DNA from: CAZTLI01 sp964614375
GTDB lineage: Bacteria; Chloroflexota; Anaerolineae; Aggregatilineales; Phototrophicaceae
Assembly: GCA_964614375.1 (NCBI GenBank)
Contig: CAZTLI010000072.1
Coordinates: 1 to 16,126 of the forward strand
Direction: 5' to 3'
Length of the DNA stretch: 16,126 nucleotides
Part shown: positions 7,088 to 13,093 of the stretch, piece after piece
How the letters are laid out: each line of letters starts with the position of its first letter
How positions within the stretch are numbered: position 1 is the first letter of the stretch
Made by a program: the position numbers and the translations under genes
The notes under the pieces: model-generated
Told to the model about the DNA's origin: nothing
The model's database searches: none
The model's input: only the letters and a program-made list of their open reading frames with translations

Positions 7088-7127
7088 TAAATTAAAGCAA
7101 AACGGGGTGAGCCTGTGCCCACCCCGT
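7088..7127 (-). terminator. Intrinsic terminator of the propeller-protein gene
   Basis: Perfect 8-bp arms ACGGGGTG (7102-7109) and CACCCCGT (7120-7127) enclose a 10-base loop. Read on the minus strand the hairpin is followed by TTTGCTTTAATTT, a U-rich tail. It starts 24 bases after the stop of the minus-strand gene. The plus-strand side has no T-run, so it is less effective for the convergent kinase gene. Confidence 0.75.
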
Positions 7128-7150
7128 CGGACTGGTATTGCTCACAACCG

Positions 7151-9670
7151 CTATTCGACAGTGACGGTATAGTACACGCGATAGTCATACGTGCCGTTGC
7201 TCGAACTGCCAGAGAAAATCGCTTCCTGACCGGGGCCGATGACCGTGCCCGCCGCGATCAGCGGGACATTGCCGAAGTGGGTTTCGCCCAGAATCTCGAA
7301 GCTGCCAAGCGGTGAATCATCTTCGCCCACGACAATCGCCACACTGACCTGTGCGCTACAACTGACAGTACGCGAGACGGGCGTCAAGGAGGGGGCGCGC
7401 TGGTTGTTGCTCAGGCTGGCTTCCCATTGCGAACGGAATTCAGCATTCACGCCATATTCCAGCGTCCCACCATCCATCACACCAACACCATAAAATAGCT
7501 GCACCTCGTCCGCGCCGACAATACCGCTGGTATCGGCCTCTTCAGCATCGGCAATCCAGACCTCATCAATCGTCAATGTCACCGTCGCCGTGCCACTGCC
7601 ACAGAATCCGACCGGGGCCGGTGTCGGTGGTGTGCCAGCAACTGTGCCAGCCCGTGGACGGAATGCCGGTGAACCTTCCCATACGGCATTGTTGGTCAAA
7701 CGCACCTGACCGCTGCCATCCGGGTTCATCAGCCAGATGTCGGGTTCGCCCACCGGACTGGAAATCATGGCAATCTGTGAACCATCGGGCGACCACAACG
7801 GTGAATACTGCCAGTTCACACTGTCATTGGTGATATTGCGCGGATTGCTGCCATCGGCATTGGCGATGAAGACATCAAACACGTCGCCCACGCGCGCGCT
7901 GAACAGCAGCGTGCTGCCATCGGGCGACCAGCTCGGTTCATAGGCATTATATTCAATCGAGAACAACTGGCGTTGATTGCTGCCATCGGCGTTCATCACC
8001 CAGATTTGCTGCCTGCCGCTGCGCCCGGAGCGGAACACAATCTGCGATCCGTCCGGCGACCAGTAGGCCTCGCGGTCTACTTCAGGGTCTGTCGTCAGGC
8101 GGGTCAAATTGCTGCCATCGACATTGGCGCTATACACATCCCAATTGCCACCTGAATTCACCGTGAACAGGATGCGCCTGCCGTCGGGCGACCAGCGCGG
8201 ATGCGCCGCTTCGTCGTTTGTGCCAGCCAGCAGCGGATGTGGATTACTGCCGTCGGCATTCATCACGAACACATTGACGACGCCATTGCGGTCAGATACG
8301 AACGTGATTTGTGACCCATCCGGCGACCAATCGGCATTGGCATCGCGGGCGGTGTTGGCTGTGAGTTGTGTGACATTGCCACCCGTCGCATCCATCGTGA
8401 AAATTTCCATATCGCCGTCACGGTCACTATGGAAGACGATCAAATCGTCACCCGCAGGCACAACCGGGTCAACCACTGTCGTACTTGCCGCGGGCTGCCA
8501 TGTTGGAGCGCCGTCCCACGCCGTGTTATTGGTCAAACGCACCTGACCGCTGCCATCGGGATTCATCACCCATACTTCCGGTTCGCCGACTGCGCCGGAG
8601 ATGAAGATGATTTGTGTGCCATCGGGCGTCCACAGGGGCGAATACTGCCAGTTCACACTGTCATTGGTGATATTGCGCGGATTGCTGCCATCGGCGTTGG
8701 CGACAAAGATGTCAAACACATCACCCACGCGCGCGCTGAACAACAGCAGCCCACTCGATGACGACCAGCTTGGTTCATACGCATGAAATTCGAGCGTGAA
8801 CAACTGGCGCTGGTTGCTGCCATCGGCGTTCATCATCCAGATTTGCTGCAACCCGCTCCGACCAGACCGGAAGGCAATCTCCGAGCCATCGTTTGACCAG
8901 TAGGCTTCGCGGTCTACGTCGGGGTCTGTTGTCAATTGGGTCAGGTTGCTGCCATCGACATTCGCAACAAACACATCCCAATTGCCACTGCGATTCAGCG
9001 AGAATAAGATGCGCGTGCCATCGGGCGACCAGCGTGGATGGGCCGCTTCGTCATTCACGCCTGATAGCAGCGGATGTTGATTGCTGCCGTCGGCATTCAT
9101 GATATGGATTTGATTCACGCCGCCTCTGTCCGATAGGAACACCAACTGCGTGCCATCGGGCGACCACGACGCATTGGCATCGCGTCCCGGATCGTTTGTC
9201 AAATTGACGGGATTGCCGCCATTCGTATCCATCACATAGATGTCATAATCGCCATCGCGGTCACTATGGAAGGCGATGAGGTTGCCATTGGTTGCGTGTG
9301 AGCCGATATTCGCGCTCACACCGCCTAATCCCACACACGTATCCAGCACGGCGATTGCGCCATTCGCCAATGTGCTGATCGTCGATGAGTTTGGTGCAGT
9401 TTCGGCCTGTGCGAGCACCGCATCGGCCTGACCGAGCGCCGGGCACACACTGGTCTGGATGCAGGGCGCGAGGATAATCCGCGCGCTGCCCACCAGCGCC
9501 TGGGCAGTCGTGGTGTCGCCCACCGTGCTCAAGGAGACCGCCTGTTGTAAGAGCACGCGCGCCTGATCGATTGCCGCCTGACACCCCCCCTGCGCCTGTG
9601 CCTGAGCGGGCACAAATGCCACTGTCAGCAATGCAAGTATCAATCCTATTCGCAGTAGATAGATTTTCAA
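7151..9670 (-). CDS. Secreted double PD40/TolB-like beta-propeller protein
   Basis: 839 aa, exported. An N-terminal signal peptide (MKIYLLRIGLILALLTVAFV, cleavage near AQA-QAQ at about 24-27) leads into a cysteine-containing helical domain (30-125). Two consecutive six-bladed propellers follow, about 129-393 and 408-672. Each blade carries the TolB/PD40 signature, such as ASWSPDGTQLVFLSDR and IYVMDTNGGNPVNLT. A proline linker (PPTPAPV, 681-687) precedes a C-terminal beta-sandwich-like domain (690-839) with Cys690 and Cys771. Such propellers bind proteins or sugars; no catalytic residues are visible. The start is TTG, because AAGGAG lies six bases upstream and no in-frame ATG is available nearby. 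It is flanked by its own promoter candidate and terminator, so it is probably monocistronic. The partner or ligand is unknown. Confidence 0.88.
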   Translation of the reverse strand: MKIYLLRIGLILALLTVAFVPAQAQAQGGCQAAIDQARVLLQQAVSLSTVGDTTTAQALVGSARIILAPCIQTSVCPALGQADAVLAQAETAPNSSTISTLANGAIAVLDTCVGLGGVSANIGSHATNGNLIAFHSDRDGDYDIYVMDTNGGNPVNLTNDPGRDANASWSPDGTQLVFLSDRGGVNQIHIMNADGSNQHPLLSGVNDEAAHPRWSPDGTRILFSLNRSGNWDVFVANVDGSNLTQLTTDPDVDREAYWSNDGSEIAFRSGRSGLQQIWMMNADGSNQRQLFTLEFHAYEPSWSSSSGLLLFSARVGDVFDIFVANADGSNPRNITNDSVNWQYSPLWTPDGTQIIFISGAVGEPEVWVMNPDGSGQVRLTNNTAWDGAPTWQPAASTTVVDPVVPAGDDLIVFHSDRDGDMEIFTMDATGGNVTQLTANTARDANADWSPDGSQITFVSDRNGVVNVFVMNADGSNPHPLLAGTNDEAAHPRWSPDGRRILFTVNSGGNWDVYSANVDGSNLTRLTTDPEVDREAYWSPDGSQIVFRSGRSGRQQIWVMNADGSNQRQLFSIEYNAYEPSWSPDGSTLLFSARVGDVFDVFIANADGSNPRNITNDSVNWQYSPLWSPDGSQIAMISSPVGEPDIWLMNPDGSGQVRLTNNAVWEGSPAFRPRAGTVAGTPPTPAPVGFCGSGTATVTLTIDEVWIADAEEADTSGIVGADEVQLFYGVGVMDGGTLEYGVNAEFRSQWEASLSNNQRAPSLTPVSRTVSCSAQVSVAIVVGEDDSPLGSFEILGETHFGNVPLIAAGTVIGPGQEAIFSGSSSNGTYDYRVYYTVTVE
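7655..9286 (-). repeat. Internal tandem duplication of an entire propeller
   Basis: The two propeller-coding stretches (about 8492-9286 and 7655-8449) align at a fixed offset of 279 residues (837 bp). Long stretches are nearly identical, including the protein segments HPRWSPDG, NWDVxxANVDGSNLT and NADGSNPRNITNDSVNWQYS. DNA runs such as CACTGTCATTGGTGATATTG occur in both copies. This points to a whole-domain duplication kept similar by conversion or recent origin. Confidence 0.85.
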
Positions 9671-9676
9671 TGAAAA

Positions 9677-9682
9677 CTCCTT
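9677..9682 (-). promoter_or_regulatory. Ribosome-binding site supporting the TTG start
   Basis: Read on the minus strand this is AAGGAG, followed by six bases (TTTTCA) and TTG at 9670-9668. It is the reason for choosing the rare TTG as the start of the propeller gene. Confidence 0.75.
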
Positions 9683-9749
9683 CTGAGGTGTTCTAATACC
9701 TATGCCTTTGATTCTACCTGAAAAACCTGGTTGTGCTGGTTAAATCCCC

Positions 9750-9777
9750 GTTATATCACCCCGTAACCTATAAACAA
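9750..9777 (-). promoter_or_regulatory. Candidate sigma-70-like promoter for the propeller gene
   Basis: On the minus strand TTGTTT (9777-9772) and TATAAC (9755-9750) are separated by 16 bases, about 80 bases before the TTG start. The -10 is good and the -35 is mediocre. Confidence 0.35.
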
Positions 9778-9800
9778 TTATTAAAAATGGCCTTTCGCAC

Positions 9801-9828
9801 TGCACATCCGTTCGTTTCCAGCTATAAT
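9801..9828 (+). promoter_or_regulatory. Candidate promoter for the STAS gene, with consensus -10
   Basis: A perfect TATAAT lies at 9823-9828, 32 bases before the ATG at 9861. A possible -35, TGCACA, lies at 9801-9806 (16-base spacer) and is weak. It is arranged divergently from the promoter of the propeller gene. Confidence 0.5.
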
Positions 9829-9860
9829 AGAGACTATCTTAGTGACCCGGGGTCAATGAC

Positions 9861-10178
9861 ATGATTGATATAACGTTGTCGCAGGTGGGGAATACCACCC
9901 TCATTGAAGTTAAAGGGCATATAGACAGCATGAATGCCGACAGACTCCGGCAGGCGCTGCACACCGAATTTGCCAGTCAGCGCAAGAACATTGTGGTCGA
10001 TATGGCGGGTGTGACCTATTTCAGTGCGGCAGGTTTGCGCGTGCTGCGTGATTTGTACGAATATACGGGCGAAGTGCGGATTACCCGTCCATCCACACGG
10101 GTGCGCGAAATCTTCCAGATGACCGGCCTCGATGCTGTGTATAAGACCTACGACAATCAAGGCGAAGCCCTCTCCTAA
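9861..10178 (+). CDS. Single-domain STAS protein (anti-anti-sigma factor-like)
   Basis: 105 aa, the usual length of SpoIIAA/RsbV-type anti-sigma antagonists. The fold landmarks are strand LIEVKGHIDSMNAD (14-27), helix LRQALHTEF, strand KNIVVDMAGVTYFSAAGLRVLRDL (42-65) and the C-terminal FQMTGLDAVYKTYD. In classical family members a partner-switching kinase phosphorylates the serine after Asp in D-S-[ST]-G; here the aligned residues are S55-A56-A57-G58, so the phospho-acceptor position is alanine. No anti-sigma kinase or phosphatase gene lies next to it. It may instead act as a structural or constitutively active STAS protein, or use Ser55. The gene is probably transcribed alone from the TATAAT at 9823. 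Confidence 0.85.
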   Translation: MIDITLSQVGNTTLIEVKGHIDSMNADRLRQALHTEFASQRKNIVVDMAGVTYFSAAGLRVLRDLYEYTGEVRITRPSTRVREIFQMTGLDAVYKTYDNQGEALS

Positions 10179-10327
10179 TCTTAAAGATGATCCATTTCCT
10201 CAATATCGCTTGAGTGATGATAGCGATACTGAATCTACTGACGAATAACCGGCAGCAAGTTCAGCGCTCCACCACAATTTTATAGACTATCGGATAATTC
10301 AGTTTCTATTCAGGTTGCCCAGCCCTC

Positions 10328-10356
10328 TGGACGGCGGGAAAAAGGCGCGGTATACT
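10328..10356 (+). promoter_or_regulatory. Candidate promoter upstream of the ABC-F leader
   Basis: TGGACG (10328-10333) and TATACT (10351-10356) have a 17-base spacer; four of six and five of six positions fit the sigma-70 consensus. A second -10-like TATGAT at 10363-10368 has no -35. Confidence 0.4.
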
Positions 10357-10479
10357 GTTGGGTATGATCTACTTTGGACACATAGCACCGCTTTCACTCC
10401 AAAACACCACATCTAGCGTGGGCGCGCCATAGTTCAGCGCGCCTGATTGCCAGAGTAGATTTTCACCAATCATTCATTC

Positions 10480-10544
10480 GATTGTACTCATTTTATGGCT
10501 GCGGGTGCGGTTACTCGCAGCCGCTTTTGTTTTTGAGTACAATC
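10480..10544 (+). terminator. Terminator-like nested hairpin before the ABC-F gene (possible attenuator)
   Basis: The inner stem GGCTGCG (10497-10503) / CGCAGCC (10516-10522) is followed by GCTTTTGTTTTT (10523-10534), the shape of an intrinsic terminator. It is nested inside a perfect 11-bp outer pair, GATTGTACTCA (10480-10490) / TGAGTACAATC (10534-10544). The position, 55 bases before the ABC-F start codon and 300 bases after the STAS stop, fits a leader attenuator better than a terminator for the STAS gene. The outer arms could alternatively be ends of a tiny inserted element. Confidence 0.5.
10495..10536 (+). CDS. Possible 13-residue leader peptide inside the terminator hairpin
   Basis: An ATG at 10495 encodes MAAGAVTRSRFCF and stops at TGA 10534-10536. 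The frame exactly spans the terminator-like hairpin. ABC-F antibiotic-resistance genes in other bacteria are often controlled by ribosome stalling on such leader peptides. No Shine-Dalgarno precedes this ATG, which weakens the case. Confidence 0.2.
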   Translation: MAAGAVTRSRFCF

Positions 10545-10598
10545 ATGCCCGCGCCCTGCCGTAACCGTATCCGGGTCAGATACACGGAGGTAAGGGAC

Positions 10599-12242
10599 AT
10601 GCACATCATTCACATTGACCATCTCGCTATCAATTATGCCGGTCGCGAAATCTTCCGCGATTTGACGTGGGCGATTAGTGACCGCGAACGCACCGGACTG
10701 GTCGGCCCCAATGGTGCGGGCAAATCGAGCCTATTGCGCGCCATCGCCGGTGTCGTCACGCCAGAAGCCGGACGGGTCGTGCGGGCATCGGGAATTAGCA
10801 TCGGCTATCTGCATCAGGATGTCAAACTGCCAGCCGGCAGCACACTCATCGAAGCCGCGTCAACGCTGCCCCCCGCCCTGGCAGAGACCGAAGCCCAACT
10901 CGCCCAACTTGAAACCCGGTTGGCAGACCCGGCTGTGTACAATGAGATGGACGTACTGCAATCGGTACTGGCGGAACAGGACACGGTGCTGACCCGTTAC
11001 GAACGGCTGAATGGGCCGCGTCATGCCAGTCTGGTGCGCGAACTGCTGGCGATGCTCGGTTTTACGGCGAACGACTATGATTTACCCGTCGCATCGCTCA
11101 GCGGCGGACAGAAGAAAATGGTCGCGCTGGTGCAGCTCGCCGTAGAAAGTCCCGATTTGCTGCTGCTGGACGAACCTGATAACCATCTCGACATCGCCGC
11201 CAAACGCCATCTGGAACGCTTCATCCGCCAGTATCCCGGCGCGGTCTTGCTGGTTTCACATGATCGCTATCTGCTGGACGAAGTGGCGACCCACATCGCC
11301 GAACTAGAAAACGCCAGACTCACCGTTTATACAGGTAATTACACAGCCTATACGACAGAGCGTGAATTACAACGCTTGCGTCAACAGCAGCAGTATACGA
11401 CACAGCAAAAGCAAATCGCGCAAATCGAAGCGGCGATTGCCCGTTTTGAACTCTGGGCGAGTATGGTGGTCGATGAACGTCACATCCGGCAGGCGCGCAG
11501 CCGGCGTAAGATGCTCGAACGCATGGAAGAACGCGGCGAAATCATCGAGAAAGTCCACGAACAGCGCCTGATGGAATTTCAACTTAATGGCGGGCGTGGC
11601 AGTACCAAATCGGTTGAACTCAACGGCGTGACGATGGGCTTTGACGATGACCTGCTGTTTCTGGATGTGGATTTTCTGCTGCGGCACGGCGAACGGGTGG
11701 GACTGGTCGGCCCCAATGGTGCGGGTAAGTCGGTGCTGTTCAAGCTCATCCTGAATCAATTGCAACCGCTGGCGGGCGAGGTCAAAGTCGGCCCCAGCAC
11801 GCAGATGGGTTACTATTCGCAGGAGCATCAAACGCTCAATCGCTGGTTAGACCGCACGCCGCTGGATATGGTGCGCGATGAGCGCGTGATAAGCGAAGGC
11901 GCAGCGGTGACATTTTTGCTGAAAATGGCCTTTAGCTATGAACAGGTGCGCCAACCCGTGCGGACACTCAGTGGCGGCGAACGCAGCCGCTTGCAACTGG
12001 CGATGTTGATGCTGCAACAACCCAATGTCCTGCTGCTGGATGAACCGACTAACAATCTCGATATTCAATCTGTCGAAGTGCTGGAAGCGGCTTTAGATGA
12101 GTTCGAGGGCGCGGTGCTGGTGATTTCGCATGACCGCTATTTTCTGGATCGTGTGGTAGACCGGGTGGTCGCGCTGGAAGACGGCGGCCTGACCGACTAT
12201 CCCGGCGGTTATACCGACTATCTGGATAGCAGCGGGCGGTAG
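10599..12242 (+). CDS. ABC-F family ATPase (ribosome-associated, Uup/EttA/resistance-type)
   Basis: A soluble 547-aa protein with two ABC ATPase domains and no membrane segments, as in ABC-F translation factors that act at the ribosomal E site. Domain 1 has Walker A GPNGAGKSS (36-44), signature LSGGQ (167-171), Walker B LLLLDEP (187-193) and switch His221. A charged Q-rich helical linker (about 250-325) corresponds to the tRNA-contacting arm. Domain 2 has Walker A GPNGAGKSV (371-379), signature LSGGE (457-461), Walker B VLLLDEP (478-484) and His511. The usual DEPTNHLD reads DEPDNHLD in domain 1. The ATG at 10599 is chosen over one at 10482 because GGAGG lies eight bases before it and the protein then begins MHIIHIDHLAINY, the normal ABC-F start; the longer version would read through the hairpin. 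Role: housekeeping translation factor or ribosome protection, undecided. Confidence 0.92.
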   Translation: MHIIHIDHLAINYAGREIFRDLTWAISDRERTGLVGPNGAGKSSLLRAIAGVVTPEAGRVVRASGISIGYLHQDVKLPAGSTLIEAASTLPPALAETEAQLAQLETRLADPAVYNEMDVLQSVLAEQDTVLTRYERLNGPRHASLVRELLAMLGFTANDYDLPVASLSGGQKKMVALVQLAVESPDLLLLDEPDNHLDIAAKRHLERFIRQYPGAVLLVSHDRYLLDEVATHIAELENARLTVYTGNYTAYTTERELQRLRQQQQYTTQQKQIAQIEAAIARFELWASMVVDERHIRQARSRRKMLERMEERGEIIEKVHEQRLMEFQLNGGRGSTKSVELNGVTMGFDDDLLFLDVDFLLRHGERVGLVGPNGAGKSVLFKLILNQLQPLAGEVKVGPSTQMGYYSQEHQTLNRWLDRTPLDMVRDERVISEGAAVTFLLKMAFSYEQVRQPVRTLSGGERSRLQLAMLMLQQPNVLLLDEPTNNLDIQSVEVLEAALDEFEGAVLVISHDRYFLDRVVDRVVALEDGGLTDYPGGYTDYLDSSGR

Positions 12243-12243
12243 C

Positions 12244-12308
12244 GGCGAAACGCGATTCGCCCCATAACACGGACACGGCAGCGTGTGACCCAGCGCCGTG
12301 TCCCTACG
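12244..12308. repeat. Dispersed hairpin repeat, third copy of the GGACACGGC unit
   Basis: A small hairpin GGCGAA (12244-12249) / TTCGCC (12256-12261) is followed by GGACACGGC (12271-12279) / GCCGTGTCC (12295-12303) and the CCTACG end (12303-12308) shared with the copy at 1481-1506. It lies between the convergent stops of the ABC-F gene and the minus-strand STAS gene. Its stem could slow transcription from either side, though no T-run follows. Confidence 0.7.
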
Positions 12309-12328
12309 TTGACTATGTTGTCGATATT

Positions 12329-12724
12329 TTATGAGCTATCATCCTGTCGGCGCGAGTCGATCAGTGCCAGCGCCTGTTCGACCGTCTCTACAAAGTCGAT
12401 GGTGTGGGTGATTTTGCCGATACTCCGCAAGATAGCCAGGTAGGTGCTGCGGAACAGGGGCGAGGCCCCCACCATGACGATGGTGCTGATTCGTTTGTCG
12501 ATGACCGGAAACAAACGCCGACCAAACCCCAGCAGGCTCTCTGGCACTGCATCCGCCTGTTGATAATCCAGCAATACAGCGACAGGCTGGGCTATTGAGG
12601 AGAGATGGTGTTTACACTCGTTCACAGCGGCTTCTAAATCCGCCACTGTCCAATCGGGAGAAAATGTGTATAGCAAAATAGAACGTGCGTTGTTGTGCCA
12701 TTCTACGGTGATGGGCATGGTCAT
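12329..12724 (-). CDS. STAS/SpoIIAA-like single-domain protein, 131 aa
   Basis: The protein starts MTMPITVEWHNNARSILLYT and contains WTVADLEAAVNECKHHL (25-41), VAVLLDYQQAD (48-58) and STIVMVGASPLFRS (80-93), ending VETVEQALALI. This alternation of strands and helices matches the STAS/SEC14-like (SpoIIAA-like) single-domain proteins common in Chloroflexota, in which 'MPITVxWDN...ILxYTFEGxWTWDDL' opens the protein. Two starts are possible: ATG at 12724 or ATG at 12718, two codons later and closer to the family start; neither has a strong ribosome-binding site. There is no conserved phospho-Ser motif. Function and partners are unknown. The gene is convergent with the ABC-F gene. Confidence 0.75.
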   Translation of the reverse strand: MTMPITVEWHNNARSILLYTFSPDWTVADLEAAVNECKHHLSSIAQPVAVLLDYQQADAVPESLLGFGRRLFPVIDKRISTIVMVGASPLFRSTYLAILRSIGKITHTIDFVETVEQALALIDSRRQDDSS

Positions 12725-12760
12725 CCAACCTGGTGTGGGGACAGCAAATACGATCCAAAG

Positions 12761-12808
12761 TCATCGGAATAAGTTCGCAGCGAGTGTCGCGTTTGCTGGT
12801 GAGTTCAT
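12761..12808 (-). CDS. Possible 15-residue leader peptide before the minus-strand STAS gene
   Basis: A perfect AGGAGG (12818-12813 on the minus strand) lies four bases before an ATG (12808-12806) that opens MNSPANATLAANLFR and stops at TGA 12763-12761, 36 bases before the STAS ATG. This is the best ribosome-binding sequence in the region and has no other gene to serve. It could be a leader peptide, a small protein, or the remnant of a longer start of the STAS gene. Confidence 0.3.
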   Translation of the reverse strand: MNSPANATLAANLFR

Positions 12809-13048
12809 AACGCCTCCTGCTTCTGATACATTTCGATATATTAAATTGAGCGTAGCACGAAATGGCGCTTCCGAACCTTGCTGAATAGTTAAGAAACTCT
12901 AACGATGTACCGACAGCACAGGCGGTCTGAAAACAGTAAAATATGAGAACCGTGAATTTTTCCTGTAAAGTATCTGGCTTGCGCGCGAAATCACATTTTT
13001 CTAACCGCCTATTGACCGTCCGGTAATTCTGCCTTGTGCGTCACTGTG

Positions 13049-13054
13049 TATAAT
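13049..13054 (+). promoter_or_regulatory. -10 element for the cyclase operon
   Basis: A perfect TATAAT lies 39 bases before the ATG at 13094. No good -35 is present at 16-18 bases, which suggests dependence on an activator or another sigma factor. Confidence 0.45.
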
Positions 13055-13080
13055 TAAGTGGAATCTTCGTTCTGTTTGGA

Positions 13081-13090
13081 GTGTTAACAC
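13081..13090 (+). promoter_or_regulatory. Perfect palindrome GTGTTAACAC between RBS and cyclase start
   Basis: A 10-bp perfect palindrome sits between GGAG (13078-13081) and the ATG at 13094. Its place in the transcribed leader would suit an operator or an RNA element. A chance palindrome of this length is not rare, so this is a weak call. Confidence 0.25.
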
Positions 13091-13093
13091 CTT

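Larger units (their letters stand above)
10179..10598 (+). other. 420-bp intergenic region: probable structured leader of the ABC-F gene
   Basis: There is no gene of normal size here. From left to right: a 7-bp hairpin without T-run (TATCGCT 10204-10210 / AGCGATA 10222-10228), a promoter candidate (10328-10356), a perfect 7-bp hairpin GGCGCGC (10421-10427) / GCGCGCC (10437-10443), and the terminator-like double hairpin at 10480-10544. The ABC-F ribosome-binding site GGAGG (10586-10590) follows. The order promoter, hairpin, terminator-like hairpin, gene suggests an attenuated leader of about 240 bases. Confidence 0.5.
12725..13093. other. 369-bp divergent intergenic region
   Basis: It lies between the minus-strand STAS gene and the plus-strand cyclase pair. 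It contains a short minus ORF with a strong ribosome-binding site (12761-12808), a widely spaced perfect inverted pair AGGCGGT (12920-12926) / ACCGCCT (13004-13010), the cyclase promoter candidate at 13049 and a palindrome at 13081-13090. The middle (12820-12990) is AT-rich and shows no gene. Confidence 0.45.

Noticed and set aside
10204..10228. Terminator of the STAS gene
   Set aside because: The TATCGCT/AGCGATA hairpin has no T-rich tail and only a 7-bp AT-leaning stem.
10482..10598. N-terminal extension of the ABC-F frame to an ATG at 10482
   Set aside because: It would translate through the terminator-like hairpin, adds 39 unusual residues, and lacks a ribosome-binding site. The ATG at 10599 has GGAGG eight bases upstream and gives the normal ABC-F N-terminus.
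13012..13054. TTGACC at 13012 as the -35 partner of TATAAT at 13049
   Set aside because: The spacer would be 31 bases, far outside the 16-18 base range.
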